Shown here: positions 14,801 to 24,412 of the stretch, piece after piece
How the letters are laid out: every line of letters starts with the position of its first letter
Numbering within the stretch: the first letter of the stretch is position 1
Assembly: GCF_001039355.2 (NCBI RefSeq)
Contig: NW_019774558.1
Location: forward strand, 241,400-305,399
Origin: Lingula anatina
Taxonomy: Eukaryota > Brachiopoda > Lingulata > Lingulida > Lingulidae
DNA: 64,000 bases
Reading direction: 5' to 3'
Notes under the pieces: model-generated
What the model was told of the DNA's origin: nothing
Database searches by the model: none
Seen by the model: the letters and a program-made list of their open reading frames with translations, nothing else
Made by a program: the position numbers and the translations under genes

Positions 14801-17800
14801 GCCCACTATCTAATTAATTTTGTTTCTTATTACACAAATAATATGAGTAGCTAACCTTTATTCACAGGCAATTCGAGAAAAATCCAAGATGACCCCCATA
14901 TCAAAGGAATACTAGTATTCACGTAGGGTTCTTCTGCCATGGAAATATAATATTAATTGATAAATTAGGTTTGTTTCTGAGTATTTTCCACGTCTTTTTA
15001 ATTCACATAATACATATGTGATGAGAATGTTATGTATATCCTTTTTGAAAACAAAACAAAACAAAATGGCTGCCGTTAGTCATAGAAGGTGGGGTTCAGT
15101 TAATACAGTACCTGCGAGAGATAGGCTTACAAATAAAATGAAGCTGAATTCAGTTGTTTTTCTGTTTTTTTTTTTAGTATTGTTATCCCATGATACATAT
15201 CTGTTATGTAATTAATGTCCATATTTTATCATTTTGGGGAAATCCAAGGGGGCCGTAGCGATAGTCCGAAGGTTCAATAGTCCGACGGTCCATTGGTCCG
15301 AATGTTCACTATAGAACCTTCAGACCAATGAACCCTTGATTAAAAAAGCGATGAAAACGTTACCACTTTTCGTACCAATGAACCTTCGGACTATCGAGAC
15401 ACCCCCAAATCCAAGATAGCCTTCTTTTCCCCATAGGAAAACTGGTGCATTAGATTTTATAGGCACTTCTACGGCAAATGAGGGTAATCATGATGTTTTT
15501 TCAAAATACTTAAGGGTATACACTTGTTACCCACCAGACAGATATCTAAAAGTCCAAAAAGAATGTGTGAAATACCGAGAAACAAAATTCATTTTATATT
15601 GAACCCAATGTCTCTCTGGCAGTAGTTGACTGTACTATTCCTATTGTGAATTGCAGCAATCTTGAATTTTCTCAAATACGCAAGATGCACACTTGCTACA
15701 CACCAGATTTATAAAGAGTAAGGTTAATAAGGATGTCAACATGTTTAAACATCAAAGGCTTTATTTCATGTTGGAATCAATGTCTGAACTGTTCTATTAA
15801 TTGACACCTATGTGCATTTGAATGATATATTCCTATGACAACTGGCAGCTATCTTGGGTTTTCTCCGAATAATACTCAAGGATACATACACTTTCAAAAC
15901 ACACAGAGTCTTTCATAAGGATAAATAGGATATGAAAAACATTTAAAAACGACCCAAAGTTAACTACATTTAAATCGCACTCATTGTATCTCTAGCATAA
16001 TTTGATTATGTGTTCGAATATTCTAATGACAAAAGGCAGACATCTTGAATTTTTTCAGAATAACCAAAGATACACACATGCTACAGACCAGGTATACATC
16101 ATAGGGGTAATAATAAATGGAATGAAAAACATAAATTATTTTTAAAACAAACCCATGGAGATGTAATTGTATAATGAACCATATGCCTCTCTAGCAGCAA
16201 TTGAAACCCACCCATTAGTATTCCTATGTTAAATTGTAGGTATCTTTTTCTCAGAATATCCAAAGATGCACACTATTTACCCACCAGATATATATCATAG
16301 GACTAATAAGGATGGGCAAAACTTGATAAGCAAACACAAATTCACCCTGGTAGTAGATGAAAAGCCATGGATGTGCAGTTGTTATTCCAGTAGTATTCCT
16401 ATGGCCAGTGACGGCCATCTTGGGTTTTCTCAAAATGATCAAATATGCACATTTATTACCTGCTAGATATGTATCACAGTGTAATAATAATGTGTAAAAT
16501 ACTAAAAAAATAAACTGAATTTGATAGTGAATTAGCTGGCATTAGTTCCAACCCTTTGTAATACTAGAAGTATTCCTATTACATATGACGGCCATCTTGG
16601 ATTTTCTCAAAATGCTCAAGAATACTGTTAGTTACGCACCACATACATATTGTGTGGGTAGAAAGGATGTGGAAAACACTCAGAAACCAGCTTAATTTGA
16701 TAGTGAAAAACGAATCTTTCCAGTTGCCATTAGTTGAATCCCCCATATACTAGAATTCCTGTGGCACATGGCAGCCATCTTGGATTTTCCAAAATGCCCA
16801 AGAACACTTCGTAGTTACTCACCACAAAAATATTATGTGGGTAACAAAGATCTGAGAAACAGACTTAATTTGATAGTGGACAACCTATCGTTCTAGCTGG
16901 TAATAGTTGTGCACTAGTATTCATATGGCTGTTATATGGCAAATGACAGCCATCTTGGATTTTTTCAAAAAGTTCAAGGGGACTTGTTTGCTATCTGACA
17001 TATATGAATAAAATGGGTAATAAGGGTGTGGAAAACTCTGAGAAAATAATTTATTTGATAAAAATCAACATAGGTATGTACATATTTCTAAAGAATTCAA
17101 TAAATTGGCGGCCATTTTGGATTTTTTGGCCAAATGGTAAATTTTTTCCGTGGGCTACGGCTCTAATTTGATTTAGAATGCCAAAAGGTACCCACATGCA
17201 AAATTTAGTGCTTTTATCCGCCGTGTCACGATTTTTTCCTTAAGCCACCGGACTAGTTGTAGTGACTTAAACTTTAAAAAAAAAAAAAAAAAAGTGAAAC
17301 TTGTACATTGTATCTTTCACGCAAAAAATCCTGTCCCCAGTCTTTTTGAGTCTGCCTCCCTGAATGTTAGATGCTCCTTGAACTCACCTCTCTTCTATTA
17401 CTAGTAGCATGCTTCTGCCATATCTAATAATTGCTGATAACGAAAAGGTGAGCTTTCAATGACTTTTGAGAGTCAGTACGTTTTGAGAATCATTCTGAAA
17501 CCATTAATTGCCCAGGCAGGGTTAGAGATTTATAGTAATCTACTTAATTTGAGGAAAACACTGACAAGGGTAGAATTATAAGTGCCACTTGATACTGTTG
17601 GTAATCTCAATACAAAGAACCCTTGTCCCTAACTCTACAGAATGTAGCCTCAATGAAAAACACTATTAAACACGAAGAAGAAAGGGGAAACCCCAAAAAA
17701 GTGTTTTAAAAGACACAGACCTAAAAAGTTCTTGGTGTGAAATTTTCCATGAGACAAGTCTTATCTCTTATCCAATATTTCCCTTTTATTTCTAAATTCA

Positions 17801-20800
17801 AATTCACCTTATCATTAATTAATTTATTCTACCACCCATACACCTTCCTTCCTTCCTTCCATCCATTCACATACTACTATCCTTTCATTCATTTGTAGCA
17901 CTGTCCAAAAGTTCTTTCCGGGTTATTTTTAACATCTAATTTCACAAACATTCCACACACTAAGGTCATAATATCATGGATAAATAAAACCTTACTAGTA
18001 CAGCATAAAAAATTATATATATATATCTGGTCAGGGATTGCCATATTTTTAAATCCCAGCAAGCCATTTAGCCTGCAATATCTAGGTTTCAGCACAGCAA
18101 GCCTGCCAAACATGTGACATCCAAAGTTAGTAGTCAAGTTCATGTTGCATGCTCCTCTGTAATTAACTCCCATTTCTACCCCTGAGGTTAGCTATTAGCT
18201 GAGATTCGGGGTTAAATTCCCTGTTCAACACTGATGATGATGAGAACAACAATGTGTTATTTCACTGGGAACCAAGGGGTCAGCGAGTGTAGGAGCCAGG
18301 AGGAACTTGAGCCCCTAAATTGGTGTTAACTTTTTAGTTTTAGAACATAGTATTGGTCTTATTCAGAGGACGATTAAGTCATAGTAGTCTTACATACACA
18401 CTAATAAAGTAGTAGTAGGTGTTGGTCTGAATTTTTAGACCCTCCTCCTCCCTTCCCCCCTCTCTCTCTCTTTCTCTCTCAGATTCTCAAGATCATTTTA
18501 ATATTCCCAGGTGGGAAGTCATCCACTACAAGCTCATTACTCAACACAAACCATGACCTTTCCCTTCAAACAGAGACTTAAAAAGGCATCTTTCTGGCTT
18601 TTGGATTAGCCAATTCAAGTCAAACTGTCATCACTTTTTACCATCCTGAATTAAATTTTTTTTTCTGTACATTTCATCCAAAATTTTTCACCAAGTGCTT
18701 TTTTGAGATAAAATACCTAGGACTCTGAAAAACAGACACACAGACACTGAGAAACCAACATTGATGTACTAGTAGACATATAATCTCCCTGATTAGCAGA
18801 AGTGTGAAATACTTACCTCATGTTGGAGAGAACTGGTGCCATAATCTCTTCACTTCCCTCTATACTAGTAGTCGGAAGATCTTCTCTAGTTAACCCAATA
18901 TCCACACAACTCAAGGTCAAACCCAATTTCCGCTGGAGATTTCAGAGAACCAGAGGTAAAAACTATTTTGTAGAAATGTTCCCGTCAGATTTCAAAAGAA
19001 TCCTCCTCAAAATTGAACAACGTTTTGCCAAGGAACTCCACAGCTGCCAACCTCTTCTTTGTATGCTGAAGCACAGGCAATATTAACCCTTCTAGCTGGT
19101 CAGTTTTTGATTTGGATGCCTTTTTTTCTAGAATTATCCTTCCCAGGGCAAGTTAATGACCACCAAAACCTGGTTTAAATTACAGTCTGCTTCCCTCTGC
19201 TTTATATGTTTCCGTTAGTACCTCTCAGTGGTGTAAAGGTCTTAGATGCGTATTCAGCTCGATCCCACACCAGATGTATTTCACCCCTATAGTTTATATG
19301 TTCTGATCAAGATCTGAGGCAGATTTCTTGTACTTCTTCCTCTAGGCTAATTTACCTTGAGACTAGATTCTAAAAAGTCCTACAGGTAACTTATTGATCT
19401 CAAGCTTAAGAATAAAGCTTGGTAAGATTTCAAAATTGTGCTACAACTTCTTGGAACCTTGAAGCACAGGAAGCTGGGCAGCTGCTGACTCACACTTGTC
19501 CATGTAATATATCAGTTTTTATAAACTGTGGCCTTGCTTTTGCTGCTACATACACAGTAAATAGCACAAATAACACAAAGCCTACACAGATGCCCTTGGC
19601 TTTGTCCCAGGTGAAACACAGTAAAATATGCAGGAGGTAAACAACTACTATAAGATACTATTAGTATTCTTCTCACTGATTTCTAAAGTCTCTTACTAGT
19701 ACTAGTATTTGATTTCTCATAATAAGTCAAAAACACAGCAAAGGTTGGAAACAGACCCCCAGTACTACTGGTATAAACCAGTGTATAAAAACTGGATGTC
19801 TATGACTTCTGTCCCAAACCAAATAAGTCACTGCAATTAACTGCTTAGATATTTAACAGCTAAAAGATCATCAGGATGCTTCTCACACCACCTCCAGTTT
19901 CTTGGCACACTCTACGCAGTGTAATGTAAATATTCCAGACCTCTTGCTATTGTCTTGAGCTGTTTATATATAAAAAAAACTGCTTGTCTCTGGCTGTGGC
20001 CCACCAGGTAAACTTACAACTGCTCCTGTCCCTGACGTAGAAAATTGTATGTGCAAAGTGCTAGTAGTATTAACAGATGAAAAGATCATTTATAAGCTCT
20101 CCATGCCTTGTCTCTCACAGGATCTGCTAAACGACTATATGCACTGTAGGAGGAAATGCCTCCAAACATTCCTGCCACTAGATGGAGTCACTGTTATCAA
20201 AATAAGACAGGTTAATGAGATAGAGACAGACGGCCCCTGTTTTAGCAGTCACAGCTCAGCCTCTTACACAAGGTTAAGTTGCAAGTTGGGAAAAAAAATC
20301 CTACGAAGGGGTACTAGTAGCCTCTTAAATGAGTTATGGCTGTATTTTAGCTTCAGTAACCCCTTTTACAAGTTGCATGCTGCATAAAAAAGCTCCATTA
20401 CCCAAAAGGAGGGGCACCCTCTGATTACAGCTTGTCTATAATCAGAGTCATATTTACCTACAATATTTTTTCACTTAATATATATTTCTATCCATAAGAT
20501 TATAACTAGAATTGCATTAAGCAAAAATTCCCAAGATAAGTAGTAACTTTCTCAAAAAAAAAAAAAAAAAAAAAAATAATAATAATAATAATAATGAAAT
20601 TAAAAATGTACGAGATGCAAGCCAGGGTAAGTACTCAGCAACATTAAACTAGACAACACCCCAAGAGTATAGGAACCCCTCTCCCCAGCAGAAAGGCAAT
20701 AAGGAATGCATAAAAGATGTTAGTTGAAATTGTAATCACTTTATTCATTGCATAACTCTTTACCCTGAAATATTCATCATATTTTGAAAGAAACTTTTTG

Positions 20801-23800
20801 AGACATCTTATCCACAAACAAATAGTCACACATAACATCACCTCATTCATTGGCAAAAGATAATAAAGGTGAAAACATGAGTGAAATTCATATAGAAAAC
20901 TTACCCAAAAATACAAACATGTTCATCTAAAAGCTGCGACAGTCTGTGCGACTTTGCTGAAGTTTCTTCACCAGCCATGATTAATTCTGTCAACCAAAAC
21001 TTGGAATTCTGTCAGAAAGGCAACCAGCCTTGCCTTTACAGCTGCCGTACCCTGTTTAAAGTCCTGCCTGTGACAACCATGACTGTACATGGTCAACCTC
21101 ATTAAAATATACCGTAGTTGTTCAAGCTAATCTAGTAGACTTTTTTATTTTTTTTTCTTCTGTCCTTTTGCACTAGGTAAAATGATACTGCAAACAGCTA
21201 TAAGGCAATACATTCTGATTATTTCTATAAGTGGTAAGGGGATTTTCTCCCCTACTTGTAAAGATGCTTTGAAATTATTTTACTAGAAAAAATTGCCATC
21301 ATTTTAAAACAGGGCTTATCCCATGTTTGGGGGAACAGGCCATCAAAAGTAATAACCTGTAATTTCCAACAGAATTTCAGGGAGTCTCACTCAGGGTGGG
21401 GAGTCTAAGCCATTATTTTAAAAAATTCATAAGCCATCCAATCATCTTTTAAAATATTGGCTGTCCGGTGATGCTTGTGGCCATCCGAATGACGGCTGGA
21501 CGGTTTGCTGGGTAAAGCCTTGTTTTAAAAACTAAAGACAAACTAATTTTCATGAAGTAAAACTAAGAAGAACTATGGTAATTTTGACTTGATGTCACCA
21601 GCAAGTGTTTCGCAAAGATAACAATAGGATGGTTAACCACGAAAACACATCAAAATTTGATATTTAGTAGATAGGGGGCAGCACAGGCAGATGACAAAAA
21701 CAATCCATTGGTCGGCAGAAGACAATGTTACTTTATCTCACAAGACCACAAAATCATGATTTACCAATTAATACAGATAAATCATCATCAATTCCACTTA
21801 CTAGTACTAATACTCAAAGTACTTAAAAATTATAATGCAAAATGTGGTAGATGCTCAAGACATCTTGATTTTATTTGTGTTTTGATTTGTTGCTTGATTC
21901 ACCCAGGCAGCACAGCAGACATCGGACTCTAGTGAAACACACTGTAATTGCCTTTTTTTTTTCTTTTTAAGCAAATTTCACAATGACTGGTGGAATTGGT
22001 TGGAGTGGACTGGAGGGTGGGAGGTTTAAAGTATACAAGATGCGCAAGGTATCCCTCTCCTGAAATCTTACCTGAAAAAGCTCCCTCCCCCCTCAATAGC
22101 TTTTGAAGAACAGAGTTCTCTCATAAAAAAAAATAAAAACACTAATTAAAAATAAGCAAAACTAGACAAATCCAATAAATTTTTCCAATTATATTTCCTG
22201 CATATTATTATTATAATAATTAAAATTGGTCGTCTACTCTATAGCATTTTTAACCATGCACCCCCCCCCCCCAAAAAAAAAAAAAAAAAAAGTCATGTAT
22301 CCATCAAAACACAGGTACAGGTAATAATTCCCCCAAGTCACACATCTCTAAATGCATCCTGTTTACTTAGATTATAAATAAGCTTAACCAAATAAACCCT
22401 ATCTAACAAGATCTTAGGCAACTCCAACAATGCTCATTTGTGCTACCTGTGCCGAACAATGCTCAGTTGACAAACAAATGGACATTATGTGACACAGAGC
22501 AATATAAAACAATATGGGGTTTAGACACAAATAAACAATTCTACATTACCCCCAGTTTACAGCAGCTTAAAATTAACAAATGTGAAATTCATACTATAAA
22601 TAAAACCCAAAACAACTTGTGAATATTCGACACATTCTACAGACAGCCAGCACTGACATCAGACAAAGAAATGATTCATTGTTATACTGGGGAAATATTG
22701 CCCAAAGCCAATGGAAGTTTGCACAGGGAGTATACACTTTTTTATCATTTCGTTTTTCCCTTAAATCAAAACACAACAAGCTTTACAACTGAGGACATGA
22801 GTGTGCTACATTCACACTTCAGAAATTGTTCATATGTGTTAAAATCCAAGCTTATGCACAAAGACTCACAACATTTAATGGCCACAGAAATATTAATTGC
22901 TATGACAAGAAACAAAGTTCATAAACTGCAAAAGAAAAAAAAAAATGCCTGAGTAAGATCCCTTAGAACATTCCTAAGTTGTGAGGTTCTCCCTTCCTCC
23001 TATTACATTTGACTAAACATGCTATGCACTAACTAACAGGTTAAACCTCTCTTCAGGATGTTCTTATTTTTATGGTTTATTTGTAAGAACTGCCTTCTTA
23101 CATATTTGTATGTCAGTGTCTTAATTTTAGTTTAAATAACTTTTATAATGTTATCTTGTAATGTTTGAAACTTTGCTTGAAAATTCTTCAGTGAAATCAA
23201 TAAATAAACTTAATTCATATACTCTTATATCACAGCAAAACATTTACTTACAATAAACATGCACTAATTTATATAAATATAGAAATGTCATTTTGTGAAT
23301 TGGCCTCTGACATATAGTAAAAGGGCATCATAGCAGCAGCATGTTTACTATTGGCCTGATTTGGAAAAAAGATCTAAGTAAAACCAAAGTTATCGGTTAA
23401 CAGGGGCGGATCCAGGATTATTTGAAGGGGGGGGGGGCAAATGGCAAAGGTGCGAAGCCGACTCCCCCCTTGGCGTGGGGTTTGGGCCTGCTGAAGGTGG
23501 GGTCTGCGAAAATTATTGGTATAGGGAGAACGGTGCCATTTGGTATGGGTTAGAACTACAATTCAGATAGTCAAAATCCTAGTTTGAAAAGGGAATATTT
23601 GGTGTGATTTTTTCAGAAACGGAAGGGGGGTCAGGACCCCCCTCTTAATCCACCACTGGGTTAATATTAGTTAACCACTAGAACCAGTACTCGTCTCCTA
23701 CTATAACTACAAATACTAGTCCAGCAGGCAATGACTTAGTTATGTTGTAAATTCACAGAGATTGCTCTGGTTCAAGCTGGAATTTATGTCATAAAACATC

Positions 23801-24069
23801 TGCCAATAAAGACCCTTGGCAGAAGGAACCGGGTGCAGCTGTTCCTGGGCATCACCAATACATACAACTTTTCTGAAATCAGAGAGGGTTCGCTAGAGCT
23901 TTGATTCAGCCTTCAAGCTTCAGAATGATCAAACCTGTTGAATGGACTTAGCTTCTCATTTTTCACTTCTAAAACAGACCACATTCACTCAAAATCAAGG
24001 AAATCCGTTTTCTCACACTCAGTCTCATCCACACATGCCAGCGTCTCTCTGTACTCACCTTCCAGTCAT
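160..24069 (-). CDS. LIMS1: PINCH adaptor protein (LIM and senescent cell antigen-like), 5' part of gene
   Basis: PINCH is a five-LIM-domain cytoplasmic adaptor that binds ILK through LIM1 and anchors the ILK-PINCH-parvin complex at integrin adhesions. Coding exons read on the minus strand: 5499-5606 or 3756-3875 (alternatives), 2346-2391, 1948-2014, 1500-1620, 1274-1345, 795-872 and 160-310. All junctions have GT-AG signals and phases agree throughout. From the Met at 5602 they give 213 codons, covering LIM1, LIM2, LIM3 and the start of LIM4. Vertebrate PINCH1 is about 325 residues, so roughly 110 residues lie beyond the left edge. Recognisable stretches include [18 protein letters not shown] (LIM2) and [20 protein letters not shown] (LIM3-LIM4 linker), nearly identical across animals. 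Zinc ligands are visible in each complete domain. Four candidate 5' exons upstream (18817 to 24069) all end in phase 2, fitting both LIM1 exons. PINCH identity is near certain; the 5' ends are inferred. Confidence 0.93.
311..794. other. PINCH intron
   Basis: Noncoding and AT-rich; holds only a TAA microsatellite at about 739-765. Confidence 0.8.
795..872 (-). CDS. LIMS1: PINCH exon: first half of LIM3
   Basis: This 78-nt exon starts after a TTTCAG acceptor and ends at a GTAAGATA donor (794). It encodes [20 protein letters not shown] then NCTSCG, the first zinc finger of LIM3 with the HPYH and CTSC ligands. It enters and leaves in phase 2, joining CHKC upstream to [10 protein letters not shown] downstream. 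Confidence 0.9.
1274..1345 (-). CDS. LIMS1: PINCH exon: end of LIM2 and first cysteines of LIM3
   Basis: The acceptor is TTCCAG at 1351-1346 and the donor GTAAG begins at 1273. The exon reads [20 protein letters not shown] then HKC. It completes LIM2 (CREC) and opens LIM3 (CHKC). A nearer TAG at the TGTAGAG triplet was rejected because using it removes the CREC ligands. Confidence 0.9.
1500..1620 (-). CDS. LIMS1: PINCH exon: core of LIM2
   Basis: The acceptor is TTTTTCAG ending at 1621 and the donor is GTGGGT at 1499. The exon encodes [20 protein letters not shown] and continues FRCHTC to FVKNAGR. This is the most conserved PINCH segment and fixes the gene identity. Confidence 0.95.
1948..2014 (-). 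CDS. LIMS1: PINCH exon: end of LIM1 and start of LIM2
   Basis: The acceptor is TTTTCAG (2017-2015) and the donor GTAAG begins at 1947. The exon reads [20 protein letters not shown] then KC. It has the R, H, D and L positions of LIM1 finger 2 that in vertebrate PINCH1 lie at the ILK interface, as I recall from the published structure. Confidence 0.93.
2346..2391 (-). CDS. LIMS1: PINCH exon: middle of LIM1
   Basis: This 46-nt exon has an acceptor TTTGACAG and a donor GTAAGT. It encodes [15 protein letters not shown]. It starts in phase 2 and can follow either alternative LIM1 exon (5499-5606, giving FVCAQC, or 3756-3875, giving FSCAQC). Confidence 0.93.
2392..3755. other. PINCH intron between alternative LIM1 exon and LIM1 middle exon
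   Basis: Noncoding apart from an unexplained minus-strand open stretch at 3458-3290. Contains a TA repeat near 3063 and the minisatellite at 3525-3745. Confidence 0.7.
3525..3745. repeat. GTGTTAGGTGTGACA minisatellite
   Basis: Irregular units of about 17-30 bp with the core GTGTTAGGTGTGACAGGTAA lie just downstream of the alternative LIM1 exon donor (minus strand). The reverse complement of this core follows the NHE stop codon at 48938. Confidence 0.85.
3756..3875 (-). CDS. LIMS1: PINCH alternative exon: second version of LIM1 finger 1
   Basis: The exon runs from a TTTACAG acceptor (3878-3876) to a GTAAGTATAG donor (3755). It encodes LAGN, then [27 protein letters not shown] and QVWHPHCFS. 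The finger-1 zinc ligands are intact (CQKC, H and C of WHPHC), yet the residues differ clearly from the canonical exon at 5499-5606. Both exons enter and leave in phase 2, so either can be used, and using both would also keep frame. It looks like a duplicated exon used in place of the canonical one. Mutually exclusive splicing is inferred. Confidence 0.8.
5499..5606 (-). CDS. LIMS1: PINCH canonical LIM1 finger-1 exon
   Basis: The exon runs from a TTTCAG acceptor (5609-5607) to a GTAAGT donor (5498). It encodes [20 protein letters not shown] then [16 protein letters not shown]. It closely matches the start of LIM1 in fly and vertebrate PINCH (VNSNGE, HxQCFV). The Met at 5602-5600 is a natural start when a noncoding 5' exon is used. 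With coding first exons it becomes internal, like the SNM junction in vertebrate isoforms. Part of this exon's 5' end is duplicated at 5640-5668. Confidence 0.9.
5584..5668. repeat. Short direct duplication of the canonical LIM1 exon acceptor
   Basis: About 29 bp (AGCCCCATCCATGGACATAT then TACTGA) occur at 5584-5612 and again at 5640-5668. The second copy duplicates the acceptor AG and the first codons of the exon inside the upstream intron, creating a decoy acceptor. Confidence 0.85.
5669..7670. other. PINCH 5' intron, first part
   Basis: No exon recognised. Simple repeats include poly-A at 6280-6308 and a GA repeat at 6926-6983. A short CA-rich stretch lies at about 6215-6270. Confidence 0.6.
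7674..7924. mobile_element. Fold-back MITE, PIF/Harbinger-like
   Basis: Two arms of about 120 bp are almost perfect reverse complements, each outer end reading GGCTTCGTTCACATGCAATG. The centre is a short loop around ACTATAAGTTACTATAAGT. TAA flanks both ends, a likely 3-bp target duplication of the Harbinger type. Near-perfect arms suggest a recent insertion. The superfamily call is inferred from the TAA. Confidence 0.75.
8764..8810. repeat. GA microsatellite
   Basis: About 22 GA units with one interruption. Confidence 0.95.
8840..8995. mobile_element. SINE-like 3' tail with ATT repeat
   Basis: The stretch TGTAAGGCGCCTTGAGATAG, ATGTAAGGCGCCATATAAGA and an (ATT)n end resembles conserved SINE/LINE tails common in marine invertebrates. 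A single N at 8899 interrupts it, possibly another contig join. Confidence 0.45.
9336..10725. mobile_element. GGGGAGACCGGGG inverted-repeat element, copy 1
   Basis: Terminal inverted repeats of about 27 bp (GGGGAGACCGGGGCTAGTTG) are flanked by TA on both sides, a target duplication typical of Tc1/mariner-like elements. Internal copies of the GGGGCAAGTTGGCCCC phrase occur near 9701 and 10471-10540. No transposase frame is visible; the interior includes a 299-bp N gap. Confidence 0.75.
10027..10325. other. Assembly gap (299 N)
   Basis: Run of N inside the element at 9336-10725. Reading frames spanning it are meaningless. Confidence 1.
10726..13163. other. PINCH 5' intron, middle part
   Basis: No exon or RNA gene recognised. 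Short CG-rich alternating run near 10930-10950; A-rich run near 12710-12745. Confidence 0.55.
13164..13399. mobile_element. GGGGAGACCGGGG inverted-repeat element, copy 2
   Basis: A 236-bp internally deleted relative of the element at 9336-10725. Its ends GGGGAGACCGGGGCTGGTTG and CCAACTAGCACCGGTCTCCG are inverted repeats, flanked by TA. A MITE of the same family. Confidence 0.8.
13537..13568 (+). CDS. Candidate first exon of an unidentified plus-strand transcript
   Basis: ATG opens [10 protein letters not shown] plus CG before a GTAAGATTTT donor. It is preceded by a locally GC-richer stretch with a TCACGTGA palindrome at about 13459. It ends in phase 2 and cannot join NHE exon 2 (phase 1). 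No downstream partner exon was found, so it may be a chance match or the start of a nested transcript. Confidence 0.25.
13870..13923. repeat. C-rich short tandem repeat (GGACAATCCCCCC)
   Basis: Four degenerate 12-15-bp units (GGATAACCCCCC, GGACAATTCCCCCA, GGACAATCCCCCCC, GGACGACCCCCC). Possibly one end of a mobile element; no partner end is seen. Confidence 0.7.
14101..14320. repeat. Two diverged tandem units of about 125 bp
   Basis: AAGCAATTACAAGTGACAGA (14102) and AAGCAATTAGAAGTAACAGA (14227) start two related units that both continue to a GATATGTTTATCCCACC-like block. Confidence 0.65.
14410..17257. mobile_element. 2.85-kb palindromic element made of about 180-bp units
   Basis: The outer 165 bp on each side are inverted repeats (CTAGTCCGGTTGCTTAGG / CTAGTCCGGTGGCTTAAG, through AAATCAAATTAGAGCCGTAG and CAAAATGGCCGCCAATTT). 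The interior consists of diverged units with a CCAAGATGGCCGCC core and a TAGGAATACTAG block. About six units point one way (14577 to 15412) and about nine the other way (15655 to 17105), spaced 145-190 bp. No coding frame is found. A nested small element sits at 15259-15396. It is probably a large nonautonomous TIR transposon. Confidence 0.8.
15259..15396. mobile_element. Nested MITE with TIR CGATAGTCCGAAGGTTCA
   Basis: The left end CGATAGTCCGAAGGTTCA and the right end TGAACCTTCGGACTATCG are perfect inverted repeats enclosing about 100 bp with further internal CCAATG/CATTGG inversions. It lies inside the larger palindromic element. Confidence 0.85.
17258..18810. other. PINCH 5' intron, late part
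   Basis: No exon recognised. Poly-A near 17275-17293, short TTCC repeats near 17848, TC-rich run near 18465. Confidence 0.55.
18817..18842 (-). CDS. LIMS1: Candidate alternative first coding exon of PINCH
   Basis: A minus-strand ATG at 18842 opens MAPVLSNM and runs into a strong GTAAGTATTT donor at 18816. The exon ends in phase 2 (AG), so joining to 5606 or 3875 keeps frame and gives [15 protein letters not shown]. Nothing else on this strand nearby needs the exon. Its assignment to PINCH rests on strand, order and phase only. Confidence 0.4.
18843..20904. other. PINCH 5' intron between candidate first exons
   Basis: Nothing recognised beyond a poly-A/AAT repeat at 20554-20596. Confidence 0.5.
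20905..20978 (-). CDS. LIMS1: Candidate alternative first coding exon of PINCH
   Basis: The minus-strand reading frame [20 protein letters not shown] then VCIFG ends at a GTAAGT donor (20904) in phase 2. Spliced to the LIM1 exons it gives FGNMSMDG or [10 protein letters not shown], both open. Vertebrate LIMS1 is known to use alternative N-terminal exons before the LIM1 Met. The alternative is the first exon of an unrelated minus-strand gene, but no other exons of such a gene are visible. Confidence 0.45.
22072..22124 (-). CDS. Weak candidate first exon of PINCH
   Basis: The minus-strand frame [17 protein letters not shown] ends in phase 2 at a GTAAGA donor (22071). It is phase-compatible with the LIM1 exons, but the upstream sequence is an A/T homopolymer and the peptide is low-complexity. 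A chance ORF next to a donor-like site is as likely. Confidence 0.2.
23402..23659. mobile_element. CAGGGGCGGATCC nonautonomous element, hAT-like
   Basis: The left end CAGGGGCGGATCCAGGA and the right end (reverse complement CAGTGGTGGATTAAGAG) form imperfect TIRs. GGTTAA flanks both sides as an apparent 6-bp target duplication. The interior is G-rich with no ORF. CAG...CTG ends and a 5-8-bp duplication suggest hAT. Confidence 0.65.
24059..24069 (-). CDS. LIMS1: Candidate first coding exon of PINCH in the shared promoter region
   Basis: A minus-strand ATG gives only MTG plus two bases before a GTGAGT donor (24058). Joined to 5606 this reads [16 protein letters not shown], resembling the SNM junction of vertebrate LIMS1 isoforms. 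An ETS-type site (CCGGAAGT on the minus strand, 24141-24148) lies just upstream, as expected for a TATA-less housekeeping start. This is the most promoter-like of the candidate 5' exons. Confidence 0.45.
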
Positions 24070-24412
24070 AAAGGCACCTCTGTTTGTGAAGTATTACCTC
24101 CAACTGCTGCAGCTCGTATTTCGGAAGGTGGCAAACATCAACTTCCGGTCGAATTTACTGCGGAGCTGCTTGACATAAAAATGCAATAAACAATTTACTT
24201 CAATAATTTTTATCTTCAAATTCCTATGTTAAAATTTGTTAAAAATAAGTTAGCACCTGGAATCTTTAACAATTATTTTATTTAGATAGGCTTATTTTAT
24301 TTTGTGCGGAGTGATTGTTTGAGGGGGAGTAAGGCATAAACGAAAACCAATTATCACTGCAAAATATAACAGGCGTTTCTAGAAAACCAGACGAGTAAAA
24401 TCGACGAGCGAA
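24070..24412. promoter_or_regulatory. Putative bidirectional promoter between PINCH and the Na+/H+ exchanger
   Basis: The two start codons (24,069 minus and 24,413 plus) diverge across about 340 bp. The interval has an ETS-type motif ACTTCCGG at 24141-24148, a second CGGAAG core near 24122, no obvious TATA box, and higher GC near both starts. Divergent housekeeping pairs often share such promoters. The regulatory role is inferred. Confidence 0.45.

Larger units (their letters stand above)
20979..24058. other. PINCH 5' intron between candidate first exons
   Basis: Contains a poly-C/poly-A tract (22261-22291), the weak candidate exon at 22072-22124 and the MITE at 23402-23659. Otherwise nothing recognised. 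Confidence 0.5.

Noticed and set aside
23938-24189. 83-codon plus-strand frame just upstream of NHE
   Set aside because: It lies antisense to the likely PINCH first exon and ETS site and matches no family.
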